Origin: Roseiarcus sp963748545
Lineage (GTDB): Bacteria > Pseudomonadota > Alphaproteobacteria > Rhizobiales > Beijerinckiaceae
DNA length: 64,000 nucleotides
Assembly (NCBI GenBank): GCA_963748545.1
Contig: CAVVJO010000035.1
Span: forward strand, 310,001-374,000
Direction of reading: 5' to 3'
Numbering within the stretch: the stretch's first letter is position 1; each line of letters begins with the position of its first letter. A model generated the notes under the pieces. It worked only from the letters and a program-made list of their open reading frames with translations. It did no database searches and had not been told where the DNA came from. A program made the translations under genes and the position numbers. Below, piece by piece: positions 26,338 through 35,411 of this stretch.

Positions 26338-27818
26338 GCTTTCTGGTCTCCTATCGAAATGGTGAGGATGTTTTCTTCGGTAATCTCCTTCCCGATGAGC
26401 TCCCCTGCGACCTCTCCTCGCTTGAAGACGATCACGCGATCGCTCATCGAAATGACCTCCGGCATATCCGAGGAGACCATGAGGATGGCTTTGTCGTCCT
26501 TCAAAAGGTCGACCATGACGCGGTAGATTTCCTGCTTCGAACCCACGTCGATGCCGTGCGACGGCTCGTCGAAGATGTAGATCTCGCCCCCGGTGTTGAA
26601 CCACTTCCCCAGCACCACCTTTTGCTGGTTGCCGCCGGAAAGATTGACGACCCGGGTTTGCGCGCTCGGCGCCTTGATGTTCAGAAGCTTGACGTACTTG
26701 TCCCCGACCGCGGCGTCGGCCGACGGCCATTCGAGAACCTCGGAGGTGTTCGCCATATTCGCGACCGTGACGTTGTCGGCGATCGTCTTCGGCAGAAACA
26801 GTCCGGTGGCCTGCCGATCCTCGGTGATGAAGCACATCCTGTTTCGGATCGCGTCCTTCGGACTGGAATGCTTGACCGACCGGCCGTTGATCCGAATCTC
26901 GCCATAGACCAGCGGAGCGCTGCCGAAGAGGACCTGCATGAGCTCGGACCGACCGGACCCGACCATGCCTGCGATCCCGAGCACTTCGCCGCGATGGAGA
27001 TCGAACGAGACGTTTCGCACCCCGTTCCCGGTGACGTTCCTGACCTCCAGGACCACCTCGCCGCGCTTGACGCGCTCGCGCTTGTAGAAGGTCGACGGAT
27101 CCCGCCCGACCATGTCCCGGATCAGCGTCGTCTTGGAGAGTCCGGCGATCGGGTACATGCTGACGGCGCGCCCGTCGCGCAGAACCGTGGCGCGATCGCC
27201 GATCTCGAACACCTCGTCCAGGTGATGCGAGATATAGATGACCCCGATTCCGTCCTTCTTGACGGTCCTGACGATGTTCAGGACCGTGTCGATCTCCCGC
27301 GAAGAGAATGACGCCGTCGGCTCGTCGAGAATGAGCACGTTGCTCTTGGAGACGAGCGCCTTGGCGATTTCGACGATCTTCTGCTGGCCGCTCGTCAGCG
27401 CGCTCATGCGCATATCCGGCGAAAGGTCGCTCCTCAGATAGGCCAGGACCTGCTCGGTCTGGCGGCGCATCTCCTTGCGCTGCAGCAGTCCCCTTCGCGT
27501 GATCTCGGAGCCCGCAAAGATGTTCTCGGTGATGTTCAGGTCATTGAAGACGATGTGCTCCTGATAGATCGTATGGATCCCCATCTTCAGGGCGGCGTGC
27601 GGGGTCAACGACACTTCGGCGCCGTTGACGACGATCTGCCCGCCCTCGTCAGGCTGAAGCGCGCCGGAGAAAATCTTGATGAGCGTCGACTTGCCGGCGC
27701 CGTTCTCGCCGCACAGGCAATGGACCTCCGCCCGCTTCAAATCGAACGAGATGTCCTGCAGCGCCCTGACGCCGGGAAAAGTCTTCGAGACATGCGACAA
27801 GCGCAGAACTTCGTCCAT
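26334..27818 (-). CDS. CUT2 sugar ABC transporter ATP-binding protein (RbsA/XylG-like)
   Basis: A 494-residue protein with two ATPase halves. First: GENGAGKSTLIK, signature LTSGQQKIVEIAKALV and LILDEPTASFS. Second: the degenerate loop GMVGSGRSELMQ, signature LSGGNQQKVVLGKWF and IFDEPSHGID. The first half carries the full catalytic set, as usual for this family. I start at 27818 (MDEVLRLSHVSKTFPG); in-frame ATGs at 27860 and 27926 lie in the neighbouring gene region. It overlaps the permease by four bases, so the subunits are coupled. Confidence 0.95.
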   Translation of the reverse strand: MDEVLRLSHVSKTFPGVRALQDISFDLKRAEVHCLCGENGAGKSTLIKIFSGALQPDEGGQIVVNGAEVSLTPHAALKMGIHTIYQEHIVFNDLNITENIFAGSEITRRGLLQRKEMRRQTEQVLAYLRSDLSPDMRMSALTSGQQKIVEIAKALVSKSNVLILDEPTASFSSREIDTVLNIVRTVKKDGIGVIYISHHLDEVFEIGDRATVLRDGRAVSMYPIAGLSKTTLIRDMVGRDPSTFYKRERVKRGEVVLEVRNVTGNGVRNVSFDLHRGEVLGIAGMVGSGRSELMQVLFGSAPLVYGEIRINGRSVKHSSPKDAIRNRMCFITEDRQATGLFLPKTIADNVTVANMANTSEVLEWPSADAAVGDKYVKLLNIKAPSAQTRVVNLSGGNQQKVVLGKWFNTGGEIYIFDEPSHGIDVGSKQEIYRVMVDLLKDDKAILMVSSDMPEVISMSDRVIVFKRGEVAGELIGKEITEENILTISIGDQKA

Positions 27819-27859
27819 GCTTCGACCCGTTGAGACGGACGACGCCTCCCGATCGCGCA

Positions 27860-28970
27860 TCAGCGCGTCGAGAAGTCGGGGATATTGACGATCTGGCCCC
27901 CTTTGAGCGCCGACTGGTGGGCGCAAATCCCGACAGAGGTCCAGTTCGCGGATTGCTCCGCGTTCGGGAACGGGTCGCGATCTTCAAAGAGGGCGCACAG
28001 GAACTCGTTGACGAGATGCGGATGCGAGCCGCCGTGACCACCCCCTTGGATGAACGACAGATGGTCTTGGTCGGCGACGCGTCGGGTGAACTTGCGAATG
28101 GGCTCGGGCAGGAGGTGCGCGTAGTCTGGAACCTCGACGCGTTCTGCGATCTCCGGCTCCGGCCTCTTCGCCGTGTGCAGCACCGGATTCTCGTCCGTGA
28201 TCAGTTGCCACTCGAACGATTTCTTCGAGCCGTAGACGTCGACGCTCTCGCGATACTGTCGCGCCGTATCCCAAAGGAAACGCCAGATGTGCGCCGCCAG
28301 ATCGGAGTCCTTGATCTTGATATGGCAGGACTCGACCGCGAAGCGGGAGCCGGATCGGCGCGCACACTCGTCGTTGATGGTGCCGGAGCCAAAGCAACTG
28401 ACATAGTCCGCCATGCCGTTGACCATGGCCATGAGCGGACTCACGACGTGGGTCGCGTAGTGCATCGGAACCATATCTTTCCAGTAGTCGGGCCAACCCT
28501 CCATGTCCTGAGGATGAGAGGCCTGCAGATACTAAATCTTGCCGAGCTCGCCCCTGTCGTAGAGCTCCTTGATGAAAAGATATTCGCGGCTGTAGACGAC
28601 CGTCTCCGCCATCATGTATTTCAGGCCGGTCTCCCGGACCAACCCCACGATCTCCTTGGCCTCGTCGAGGGTGGTCGCCATCGGCACCGTGCACATGACG
28701 TGCTTGCCGGCTTTCAGCGCCGCGAGGGTCTGCGGAGCGTGATCCGGAATGGGGCTGTTGATGTGGACAAAATCCACGTTGGGATCGGTCAGCACCTCAC
28801 GGAAATCGGTGTAGCGCGTGGCGATGCCAAATCGATCGCCGATTTCATCCAGTCGAACTCTTCGTCCGCTGGCAGATCGCCGAGACTTCCGCTTTCGGAT
28901 GCGCCTGATAGATCGGAATGAACTCCGATCCGAACCCAAGTCCGATAAGTCCTACTCGCGCCTTTTCCAT
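27860..28970 (-). CDS. Gfo/Idh/MocA oxidoreductase, interrupted (one frame break, one amber stop)
   Basis: The start at 28970 gives MEKARVGLIGLGFGSEFIPI, the Rossmann motif of this NAD(P)-dependent sugar/inositol dehydrogenase family. Further motifs: HINSPIPDHAPQTLAALKAG, the family signature around KHVMCTVPMAT, and a C-terminal half beginning DMEGWPDYWKDMVPMHYATH. Two defects: GAGTTC (coding strand) at 28855-28860, where GAGTC restores RTKSRLDEIGDR; and an in-frame TAG at 28532-28534 where Gln is expected (GKI-stop-YLQASH). The stop is a substitution, not an indel, so it may be real. Corrected length is 369 residues. It heads the CUT2 operon and would oxidise the imported sugar. Confidence 0.8.
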
Positions 28971-29027
28971 GATGCGTCCTCGGTTCCTTTTGGAAACGAG
29001 TATTGGTCTTTCCTCGAAATTGAACAG

Positions 29028-29055
29028 GAACATTCCCGCGAGAATATTGAGATTT
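29028..29055. promoter_or_regulatory. Operator-like motif 5' of the oxidoreductase operon
   Basis: GAACATTCCCGCGAGAATAT and the following bases match 22 of 28 positions with a site at 31722-31749, 5' of the epimerase gene. The core ATTC-CCGCGA-GAAT is nearly palindromic. It lies about 60-85 bases ahead of the oxidoreductase start, in the gap to the XylR-like regulator, whose binding it may reflect. Confidence 0.6.
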
Positions 29056-29128
29056 TTTCCCTTAGGTCAGGCCGAAGCGCTTGGGGCTCAGGCGCAGGGC
29101 TTCCCGTTCCAGTCGCCACGACGCGACG

Positions 29129-30310
29129 TCAGTCCGGGAATTGAAGAAACAAACGTCCCCGCACCTGGTCCCGATACTCCCTGGGCGTCAGCCCGGTTTC
29201 CTTCTTGAAGAAGACGCTGAGATATTCGGGGTGCTCGATGCCCAGGGCTTCGCTGATATCGGAAAGGGACATGTTCGTTTCCAAAAGCAGCTCCCGCACC
29301 GCGTTTGTGCGGACGCGCAGGATCTCCTGGTGCGGCGTGCGATTGAGCGCGCGCCGGAATCGCGCCTCGAGGACGCGACGGGAAAGGGGAACGATATCCA
29401 GAACATCCTCGACGCGGATGTTTTCGTGCGCCTTCTGCCGGATGAAGGCGATCGCCTTGGCGATATGGGGATCGCCGACAGTGAGGACGTCGGTCGAGAC
29501 GCGCTTGCGGACGCCGAGAGGTTCGATGGAATACTTGCGGCCGGGAAGCTCTTCCCCGCTCATCATGCGATCGAGGACCTCGGCCGCGTAAGCGCCGGCC
29601 CTCAGGGAATTGGGGATGACGCTCGACATGCTCGGCGCCGCGAGCTCGCAGAGGAGTTCGTCGTTGTCGACGCCGATGACTGCGACGTCCTCGGGAACCT
29701 TGAAGTCAAAGTGCCGGCAGATCTCCAGCACCTGCTGGCCGCACGCGTCGTAGCAAGCGAAGATGCCAACAGGCTTCGGCAGGCCTTCCAGCCACGCCCG
29801 GATCGCCTCGCGCTGAGTCCACCACTGGACCCGCGGCTCCTTCCGCGCCGGAAGGTTGAAGATCCTCGAATGGATGATGTCCGGACGCCCGAGAATGCGC
29901 TTGAAGCTTTGTTGCCTCCAGAGCGACCAGTTGTAGAAAGGGTCGCCGAAGAAGGCGAAGTTCTGCAGGCCGCAGTCGCGGAGGTGGTCGAGCGCGAGCC
30001 GCGTGATCGCCTCGTCGTCGGTCTCGACCCAGGGGATGCCCTGAATGAGGCGCGCCGCGCTCACATCGACCGTCGGGACGTTCATTTCGGTGATGATCCG
30101 CGCCATTTGATCGGTCTCGATGCGCGCGATCACGCCGTCGAACTTGGCGTTGCAGGCGAAGGACTCGTCAAATTCGTGTCGCCCGTGCTCGGTGAGATAG
30201 AGCGTCCAGCCGTGACGGGTCCGGGCATATTCGTGAATCCCCCGCAGCAGGCCGCGGGCGTAGCTGTTGGACGTCTCGACGATAACCGCGACGTTCCTCT
30301 CGTCCACCAT
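29129..30310 (-). CDS. XylR-family transcriptional regulator (sugar sensor plus AraC HTH)
   Basis: A 393-residue protein. Residues 1-280 resemble a LacI/periplasmic-binding sensor (MVDERNVAVIVETSNSYARG, DVAVIGVDNDELLCELAAPS). The last 100 residues are a double AraC helix-turn-helix (RRVLEARFRRALNRTPHQEI, MSLSDISEALGIEHPEYLSV). This is the architecture of E. coli XylR, which activates pentose genes on ligand binding. It sits upstream of, and in the same direction as, the CUT2/oxidoreductase operon and downstream of the epimerase gene. The ligand is probably the sugar imported by the CUT2 system. Confidence 0.93.
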   Translation of the reverse strand: MVDERNVAVIVETSNSYARGLLRGIHEYARTRHGWTLYLTEHGRHEFDESFACNAKFDGVIARIETDQMARIITEMNVPTVDVSAARLIQGIPWVETDDEAITRLALDHLRDCGLQNFAFFGDPFYNWSLWRQQSFKRILGRPDIIHSRIFNLPARKEPRVQWWTQREAIRAWLEGLPKPVGIFACYDACGQQVLEICRHFDFKVPEDVAVIGVDNDELLCELAAPSMSSVIPNSLRAGAYAAEVLDRMMSGEELPGRKYSIEPLGVRKRVSTDVLTVGDPHIAKAIAFIRQKAHENIRVEDVLDIVPLSRRVLEARFRRALNRTPHQEILRVRTNAVRELLLETNMSLSDISEALGIEHPEYLSVFFKKETGLTPREYRDQVRGRLFLQFPD

Positions 30311-30770
30311 GGATTCCGTTCCGCCGGTCGTTCGAATCGGCCCTTACTGCGCCAAACCGCCCGAGCGGGATCGCGCTCGGCGCCAGCCGGCGACGATCGG
30401 GTCGAGCGTCCCCGCGCCGACGCGACAGCGATCGCGCGCAGGCTCCGCGCTCACACGGCGGTTGCCGAGGATAGCCAAAGACTTCTCGCACGAAATCGTC
30501 GATGCCGCAGAGCATGCGAGTCGTCCTCCCATTCGTCGGTCTCGACTTTACGGACCGGATTTTGGCCCCGGGGCGCTGCGCTCGGGCGAATGCGCCGGCC
30601 AGCGCCCTGTTCCCCGCTCACCCGCCGGGGCGGGAGTTCCCTCTTCGGCGCCGTGGTGGTCCCTCAGTCCCGGCAAACGCCATCGGATCAACGCCTCGTC
30701 GGGGACTGAGGCGGGACCCGTCGCAACCTTGCGGTCGACGGCCCCCGGGCTCCGGCACGACGCCGCGGCT
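30311..30770. other. Non-coding spacer, 460 bases
   Basis: No supported gene. The region upstream of xylR is GC-rich with no clear sigma-70 boxes. The one structure seen is a perfect 10-base inverted repeat, CCTCAGTCCC (30662-30671) and GGGACTGAGG (30702-30711), with a 30-base loop. It lies about 60 bases past the epimerase stop and may be a weak terminator. Confidence 0.5.
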
Positions 30771-31619
30771 TCAGGCAAACAATTCGCGCAGGAAGCGCGC
30801 GCCTTGCGCCGCCAGTTCGTCTTGCGACGGCGCCAGCGGCCGCCAGATCGACGCGGCCTTCGCGATCTCCACCGTACCAGGGGTGAAGGACTCGATGACC
30901 GCCGCTCCATCGTACTCGATATCGCGCAGGGCGTCGCGAATTCCGATCCAGTCCTGATGACCGGTTCCGGGAATGCCGCGGTCGTTCTCGCAGGCGTGGA
31001 AATGGCAAAGCATGCCCTTGCCAAGCTTGCGGATCGTATCGGGCAGACGCTTCTCTTCGATATTCCCGTGGAACGTGTCGAAATGGATCTTATAGGCGGG
31101 GCTGCCGACGTCCCGCACCAGCTTAACCGCCTGCTCCGCGAGGTTGATCATGTCGGTCTCGAAACGGTTGAGGGGTTCGACGCCGATGACGACGCCCGCG
31201 TCCGTCGCCGCGCTGGCGACCTCGCGGAGGTTTTCGACGCACCAGGCCCATTCCCGCTTCTTCTGCTCGGCGGGAACCAAACGGGTCTTGCCGACCGCCG
31301 AATAGACCGGTCCGGCAAAGACCTTTGCGCCCACCTGCTCGGAGAAGCGAAGGCTCTCGCGAATGTAGTCGACGCCACTCTTGCGGATCGCCGGATCGTC
31401 GCTCGAAATGTCTCGCGACGGCCCGAAGGCTCCGCAGACCGTGACCGAAAGGCCGTTGTCCTCGGTCATTTTGCGCAAGAGCGCGGCGTCGATAATCGAG
31501 GCGTCCTCGAGCGCGACCTCCAGGACGTCGAACCCCATCTGCGCCGCTTTGGGGATGAGGTGGAACTCCTTCGTGCTGAAGGGCGAGGTCCACACCCAAG
31601 TGTTCACACCGATTTTCAT
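30771..31619 (-). CDS. Sugar phosphate isomerase/epimerase, ketose 3-epimerase-like
   Basis: A 282-residue AP-endonuclease-2-type TIM barrel. It has MKIGVNTWVWTSPFS, GVEPLNRFETDMINL (metal Glu), KIHFDTFHGNIEE (metal Asp), HFHACENDRGIPGTGHQDW and VIESFTP (metal Glu). These match the D-tagatose/D-psicose 3-epimerase branch, which interconverts ketoses at C3 with Mn2+. The substrate is not certain. It starts at 31619 behind an operator-like motif shared with the oxidoreductase operon, so I infer common control by the XylR-type regulator between them. Confidence 0.9.
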   Translation of the reverse strand: MKIGVNTWVWTSPFSTKEFHLIPKAAQMGFDVLEVALEDASIIDAALLRKMTEDNGLSVTVCGAFGPSRDISSDDPAIRKSGVDYIRESLRFSEQVGAKVFAGPVYSAVGKTRLVPAEQKKREWAWCVENLREVASAATDAGVVIGVEPLNRFETDMINLAEQAVKLVRDVGSPAYKIHFDTFHGNIEEKRLPDTIRKLGKGMLCHFHACENDRGIPGTGHQDWIGIRDALRDIEYDGAAVIESFTPGTVEIAKAASIWRPLAPSQDELAAQGARFLRELFA

Positions 31620-32042
31620 CGCTCACGCCTCCCGACACTGGCGCAGTTCGGCGTCCGCGCGCTGAACTTGACGCTCCTCATCCCAACCCGCAGTTTCGAT
31701 CTCCCGGACTGCGCCGTAAAGGAGCATTCGCGCGAGAAATATGAGATATCTGACCCCGAGTCCGCGCGGGTCGGAGCGGCCGTCGCCTCCGTGCGGATCG
31801 AAGGCCGTCCCGGCTTTCGGCCTCGCAGGCGCCCTGGCCAGGTCGGGCCAAGCAAGGCGCCGATAACCCTATGATATCGTTGAAAGTCTCGATGCGGAAT
31901 CGGCCACTAGGCGGCGTAAGCCTTTGATAAGGCGTAGGTCTGATCGGAAATCCGCGCCATCGCCCGCGTGGCCGCCTGTCTCTTGAACCCGCCCCCCCGG
32001 TCGTGACAGGGTTGGCTGGAGAGGACATCTCGCGAGGACCGC
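31620..32042. other. Divergent promoter region, 423 bases
   Basis: It separates the epimerase (minus) and deoC (plus). It holds the 28-base operator-like motif at 31722-31749 and an AT-richer stretch around 31735-31755. Nothing else is recognised; shadow reading frames here have no family similarity. Confidence 0.5.
31722..31749. promoter_or_regulatory. Operator-like motif 5' of the epimerase gene
   Basis: GAGCATTCGCGCGAGAAATA and the following bases: the second copy of the motif at 29028-29055, 22 of 28 positions identical, in the same orientation and likewise about 100 bases 5' of a minus-strand start codon. Two copies in front of two functionally linked genes make a shared regulator likely. 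Confidence 0.6.
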
Positions 32043-33028
32043 ATGGATCAGGCGACGGACAAGGCCCTTGAAGGCCACAACCGGGCCCGAAATCCGGGTG
32101 TTCCGCTCGATGCGGCCTGGTTCGAGGGGGTCGGCGTCAATGCGAGCGCGGTCGAGCGCCGGGCCTCGACGCTGACGACCCGCCGCTCGGTCAAGAAGGA
32201 GTACCAGGCGGCGTGGCTGATCAAGGCGCTGACCTGCATCGACCTCACCACCCTCTCGGGCGACGACACGCCGGAGCGGGTGCGCCGCCTCTGCGCCAAG
32301 GCGCGGCGGCCCTTGAGCGACGATCTCCTCGCCGCGCTCGGCCTCGAGGGCGCCCCCCGACCGTGGCCGCCGTCTGCGTCTATCCGACCATGGTTCCGCC
32401 CGCGGTCCGCGCGCTCGCAGGCTCGGGCGTTCCGGTCGCCTCGGTCGCGACCGGCTTTCCGACCGGGCTCATGCCCTTGAGGCTGAGGCTCGAAGAGATC
32501 CGCTACGCTGTCGACGAAGGCGCGGCCGAGATCGACATCGTCATCACCCGCGCCCATGTGCTCGGCCGCGACTGGTCGGCGCTTTACGACGAGATCGCCG
32601 CCATGCGCGAGGCCTGCGGTCTCGCCCATCTGAAAACCATCCTCGGCACGGGCGACCTGAAGACGCTGCGCAACGTCTACGCGGCCAGCATGGTGGCGAT
32701 GCAGGCGGGCGCCGACTTCATCAAGACCTCGACCGGCAAGGAGGACGTCAACGCCACCTTGCCGGTGAGCCTGGTCATGGTCCGGGCGCTGCGCGACTAC
32801 CGCGAGCGCACCGGCGTCGACATCGGCTTCAAGCCGGCAGGGGGGCTGAGGACCGCCAAGGACGCCCTCGCCTGGCTGATCCTGATGAAGGAGGAGCTGG
32901 GCCTGCCGTGGCTGCAGCCGGACCTCTTTCGCATCGGCGCGAGCGGCCTCCTGACCGACATCGAGCGGCAACTCGATCATTACGCGACCGGCCGCTACTC
33001 GGCCGCTTACCGCCACGCGATGGCGTGA
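32043..33028 (+). CDS. deoC: Deoxyribose-phosphate aldolase (one frame break)
   Basis: Corrected length is 328 residues. The N-terminal 60 residues are an extension; the core has CIDLTTLSGDDTPERVRRLC, AAVCVYPTMVPPAV and AAEIDIVI. The Schiff-base lysine lies in FIKTSTGKEDVNATL, and the supporting lysines in LKTILGTG and GFKPAGGL. It splits 2-deoxyribose-5-phosphate into glyceraldehyde-3-phosphate and acetaldehyde. The frame breaks at a run of six C near 32352 where seven are needed (LEGAPPTVAAV). The aldehyde dehydrogenase starts 7 bases later, so acetaldehyde is probably oxidised by its operon partner. Confidence 0.94.
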
Positions 33029-33035
33029 GGACCTC

Positions 33036-35408
33036 ATGGCGCTGATCAAGGACATTTTGCGGACGATGGACTACGGCCCCTCGCCCGAGAGCAGCGATCT
33101 CGTTCGCGCCTGGCTGACCAAGCACGAAGACGGCTTCGGCGTCTTCGTCAAGGGGAAGTTCGCTCGGCCGCATGATCGCTTCGACGTGTTCAACCCGGCG
33201 ACCGGCGAGCGCATCGCGGGCGTGACCCAGGCCTCGGAGGCCGACATCGACGGCGCGATCGTCGCCGCGCGCAAGGCGCTGCCGAAGTGGGCCGCGCTCC
33301 CGGGCGCCGAGCGGGCGCGCTTTCTCTACGCGCTCGCCCGCCACGTGCAGAAGCGCGAAAGGTTCCTTGCGGTCCTGGAGTCGATCGACAACGGCAAGCC
33401 GATCCGCGAGTCGCGCGATCTCGATATTCCCCTTGTCGCCCGTCACTTTTACCACCACGCCGGCTGGGCCTCGCTGATCGAGAGCGAGTTTCCCGGCACG
33501 CGCCCGGTCGGCGTCTGCGGACAGATCATCCCCTGGAACTTCCCGCTGCTGATGCTCGCCTGGAAGGTCGCGCCGGCGCTCGCGGCCGGCTGCACGGTCG
33601 TGTTGAAGCCCGCCGAACAGACGCCGCTGACCGCGCTGGCCTTCGCGGAGATCTGCGTCGAGGTCGGTTTGCCGGCCGGGGTCGTCAACATCGTCACCGG
33701 CGACGGCGCGACCGGGGCCGCGCTGGTCGCCCATGACGGGATCGACAAGATCGCCTTTACGGGCTCGACCGAGGTCGGGCGCTCGATCCGCAAGGCGACC
33801 GCCGGAACCGGCAAGGGCCTCACGTTGGAGCTCGGCGGCAAGTCGCCATTCGTGGTGTTCGACGACGCCGATCTCGACAGCGCGGTCGAGGGGGTGGTCG
33901 ACGCGATCTGGTTCAACCAGGGGCAGGTGTGCTGCGCCGGCTCGCGGCTGCTGGCGGCCGAGGGGATCGCCGATGCACTGCACGCCAAGCTCCGCGCCCG
34001 GATGGCGCACCTCAGGGTCGGCGATCCGCTCGACAAGTCGACCGACGTCGGCGCGATCGTCTCGCCCGTTCAGCTCGCGCGTATCGAGCGCCTGATGGCG
34101 GCCGGCGCGGCGGAGGGGCTCGAGATCGGCGCGCCGACGACGCGGTTCCCCCCCGCGGCTGTTTCTATCCGCCGACCCTGGTCACCGGCGTCGAGCCGGC
34201 CTCCGCGCTCATGCGCGAAGAAATCTTCGGGCCGGTCCTCGTGACCACGACCTTCCGCACCCCGGACGAGGCGGTGTCGCTCGCCAACAATACCCGCTAC
34301 GGCCTCGCCGCCTCGGTGTGGACCGAGAACGTCAACCGGGCGCTGGAGGTCGCGTCGCGGATCAAGGCCGGCGTCGTCTGGATCAACTCCACCAACCTGT
34401 TCGACGCCGCCTCCGGCTTCGGCGGCTATCGCGAGAGCGGCTTCGGCCGCGAGGGCGGCCGCGAGGGGCTGTTCGAATACCGCGTCGCCGAGACGCCGGC
34501 CGGCAAGCCCTATCCGGGAAGGCGCCGGCGCCGAGCAGCCTCCCGGGCGTCGTCCCCTCGGAGGAGGGCGTGACGATCGTCGACCGCACGGCCAAGCTTT
34601 ACGTCGGCGGCAAGCAGGCGCGGCCCGACGCGGGGCGAGCTACGCCGTGCTCGATGGGAAGGGACGCCAAGTGGGGCTTGCGGGCCTCGGCGGCCGGAAA
34701 GACATCCGCAACGCGGTCGAGGCCGCGGCCAAGGCATCGTCCTGGGGCGCGGCGACCGCACACAATCGCGCTCAGGTCCTCTATTATGTCGCCGAGAACC
34801 TCAGCGCCCGCGCCGAGGAATTCGCGGTCCGGCTGAGGGCGATGACCGGGGTGTCCTGGCGCGCCGCCGCGGCCGAAGTCGACGCCTCGATCAAGCGGGC
34901 GTTCTTCTACGCCGGCTTCGCCGACAAGTACGACGGCGCGGTTCACGCGACCCGCTCGAAGTTCGTGACCCTCGCGATGAACGAGCCCTGGGGCGTCATG
35001 GGGATTGTCTGTCCGGACGAGGCGCCGCTGCTCGCCTTCGTCTCGCTCGTCTGGCCCGCGATCGCGATGGGCAATTGCGTCGTCGCAGTCCCATCGCCGC
35101 GCCACCCCTTGAGCGCGACCGACCTCTATTCCGTCCTCGACACCTCCGACCTCCCCGCCGGGGTCGTCAACATCGTGACCGGCGAAGCCAACGCGCTGGC
35201 GGCGACGCTTGCCGACCACGACGGCGTCGACGCGGTCTGGTGGGTCGGCGACAGCGAGGGCGCGGCCAGAGTCGAAGCCGCCTCGGCCGGCAACCTCAAG
35301 GCGACCTGGACGCAGACCTCGCAGGTGGACTGGGCGGGCGCTGAAGGACGCGCGTTCCTGCGCCGCGCCACCCAGGTCAAGGCGATCTGGACGCCCTACG
35401 GGCAGTGA
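33036..35408 (+). CDS. Two-domain aldehyde dehydrogenase, ALDH16-like (three frame breaks)
   Basis: Three frames join into one protein of about 791 residues. Domain 1 (1-500) is a full ALDH: IIPWNFPLLMLAWKVAPALA, LELGGKSP (Glu265), QGQVCCAGSR (Cys299/300) and GFGGYRESGFGREGG. A linker (VPSEEGVTIVDRTAKLYVGG) leads to a second, shorter ALDH-like domain with WGVMGIVCPDEAPLLAFVSL. It lacks a catalytic Cys and stops at PYGQ. An active domain plus a pseudo-domain is the ALDH16 layout. Breaks: a seven-C run near 34148, a lost A near 34518 and a lost base near 34640. It follows deoC, so acetaldehyde is a likely substrate. Confidence 0.85.
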
Positions 35409-35411
35409 CGC

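Noticed and set aside
31678..32028. Small gene between the epimerase and deoC
   Set aside because: No family similarity or start signal, and the region holds the shared operator-like motif.
34647..35408. A separate second aldehyde dehydrogenase gene
   Set aside because: The linker frame at 34520-34640 connects it to the first domain, total length and codon sum fit one ALDH16-like protein, and the piece lacks a catalytic Cys and its own start signals.
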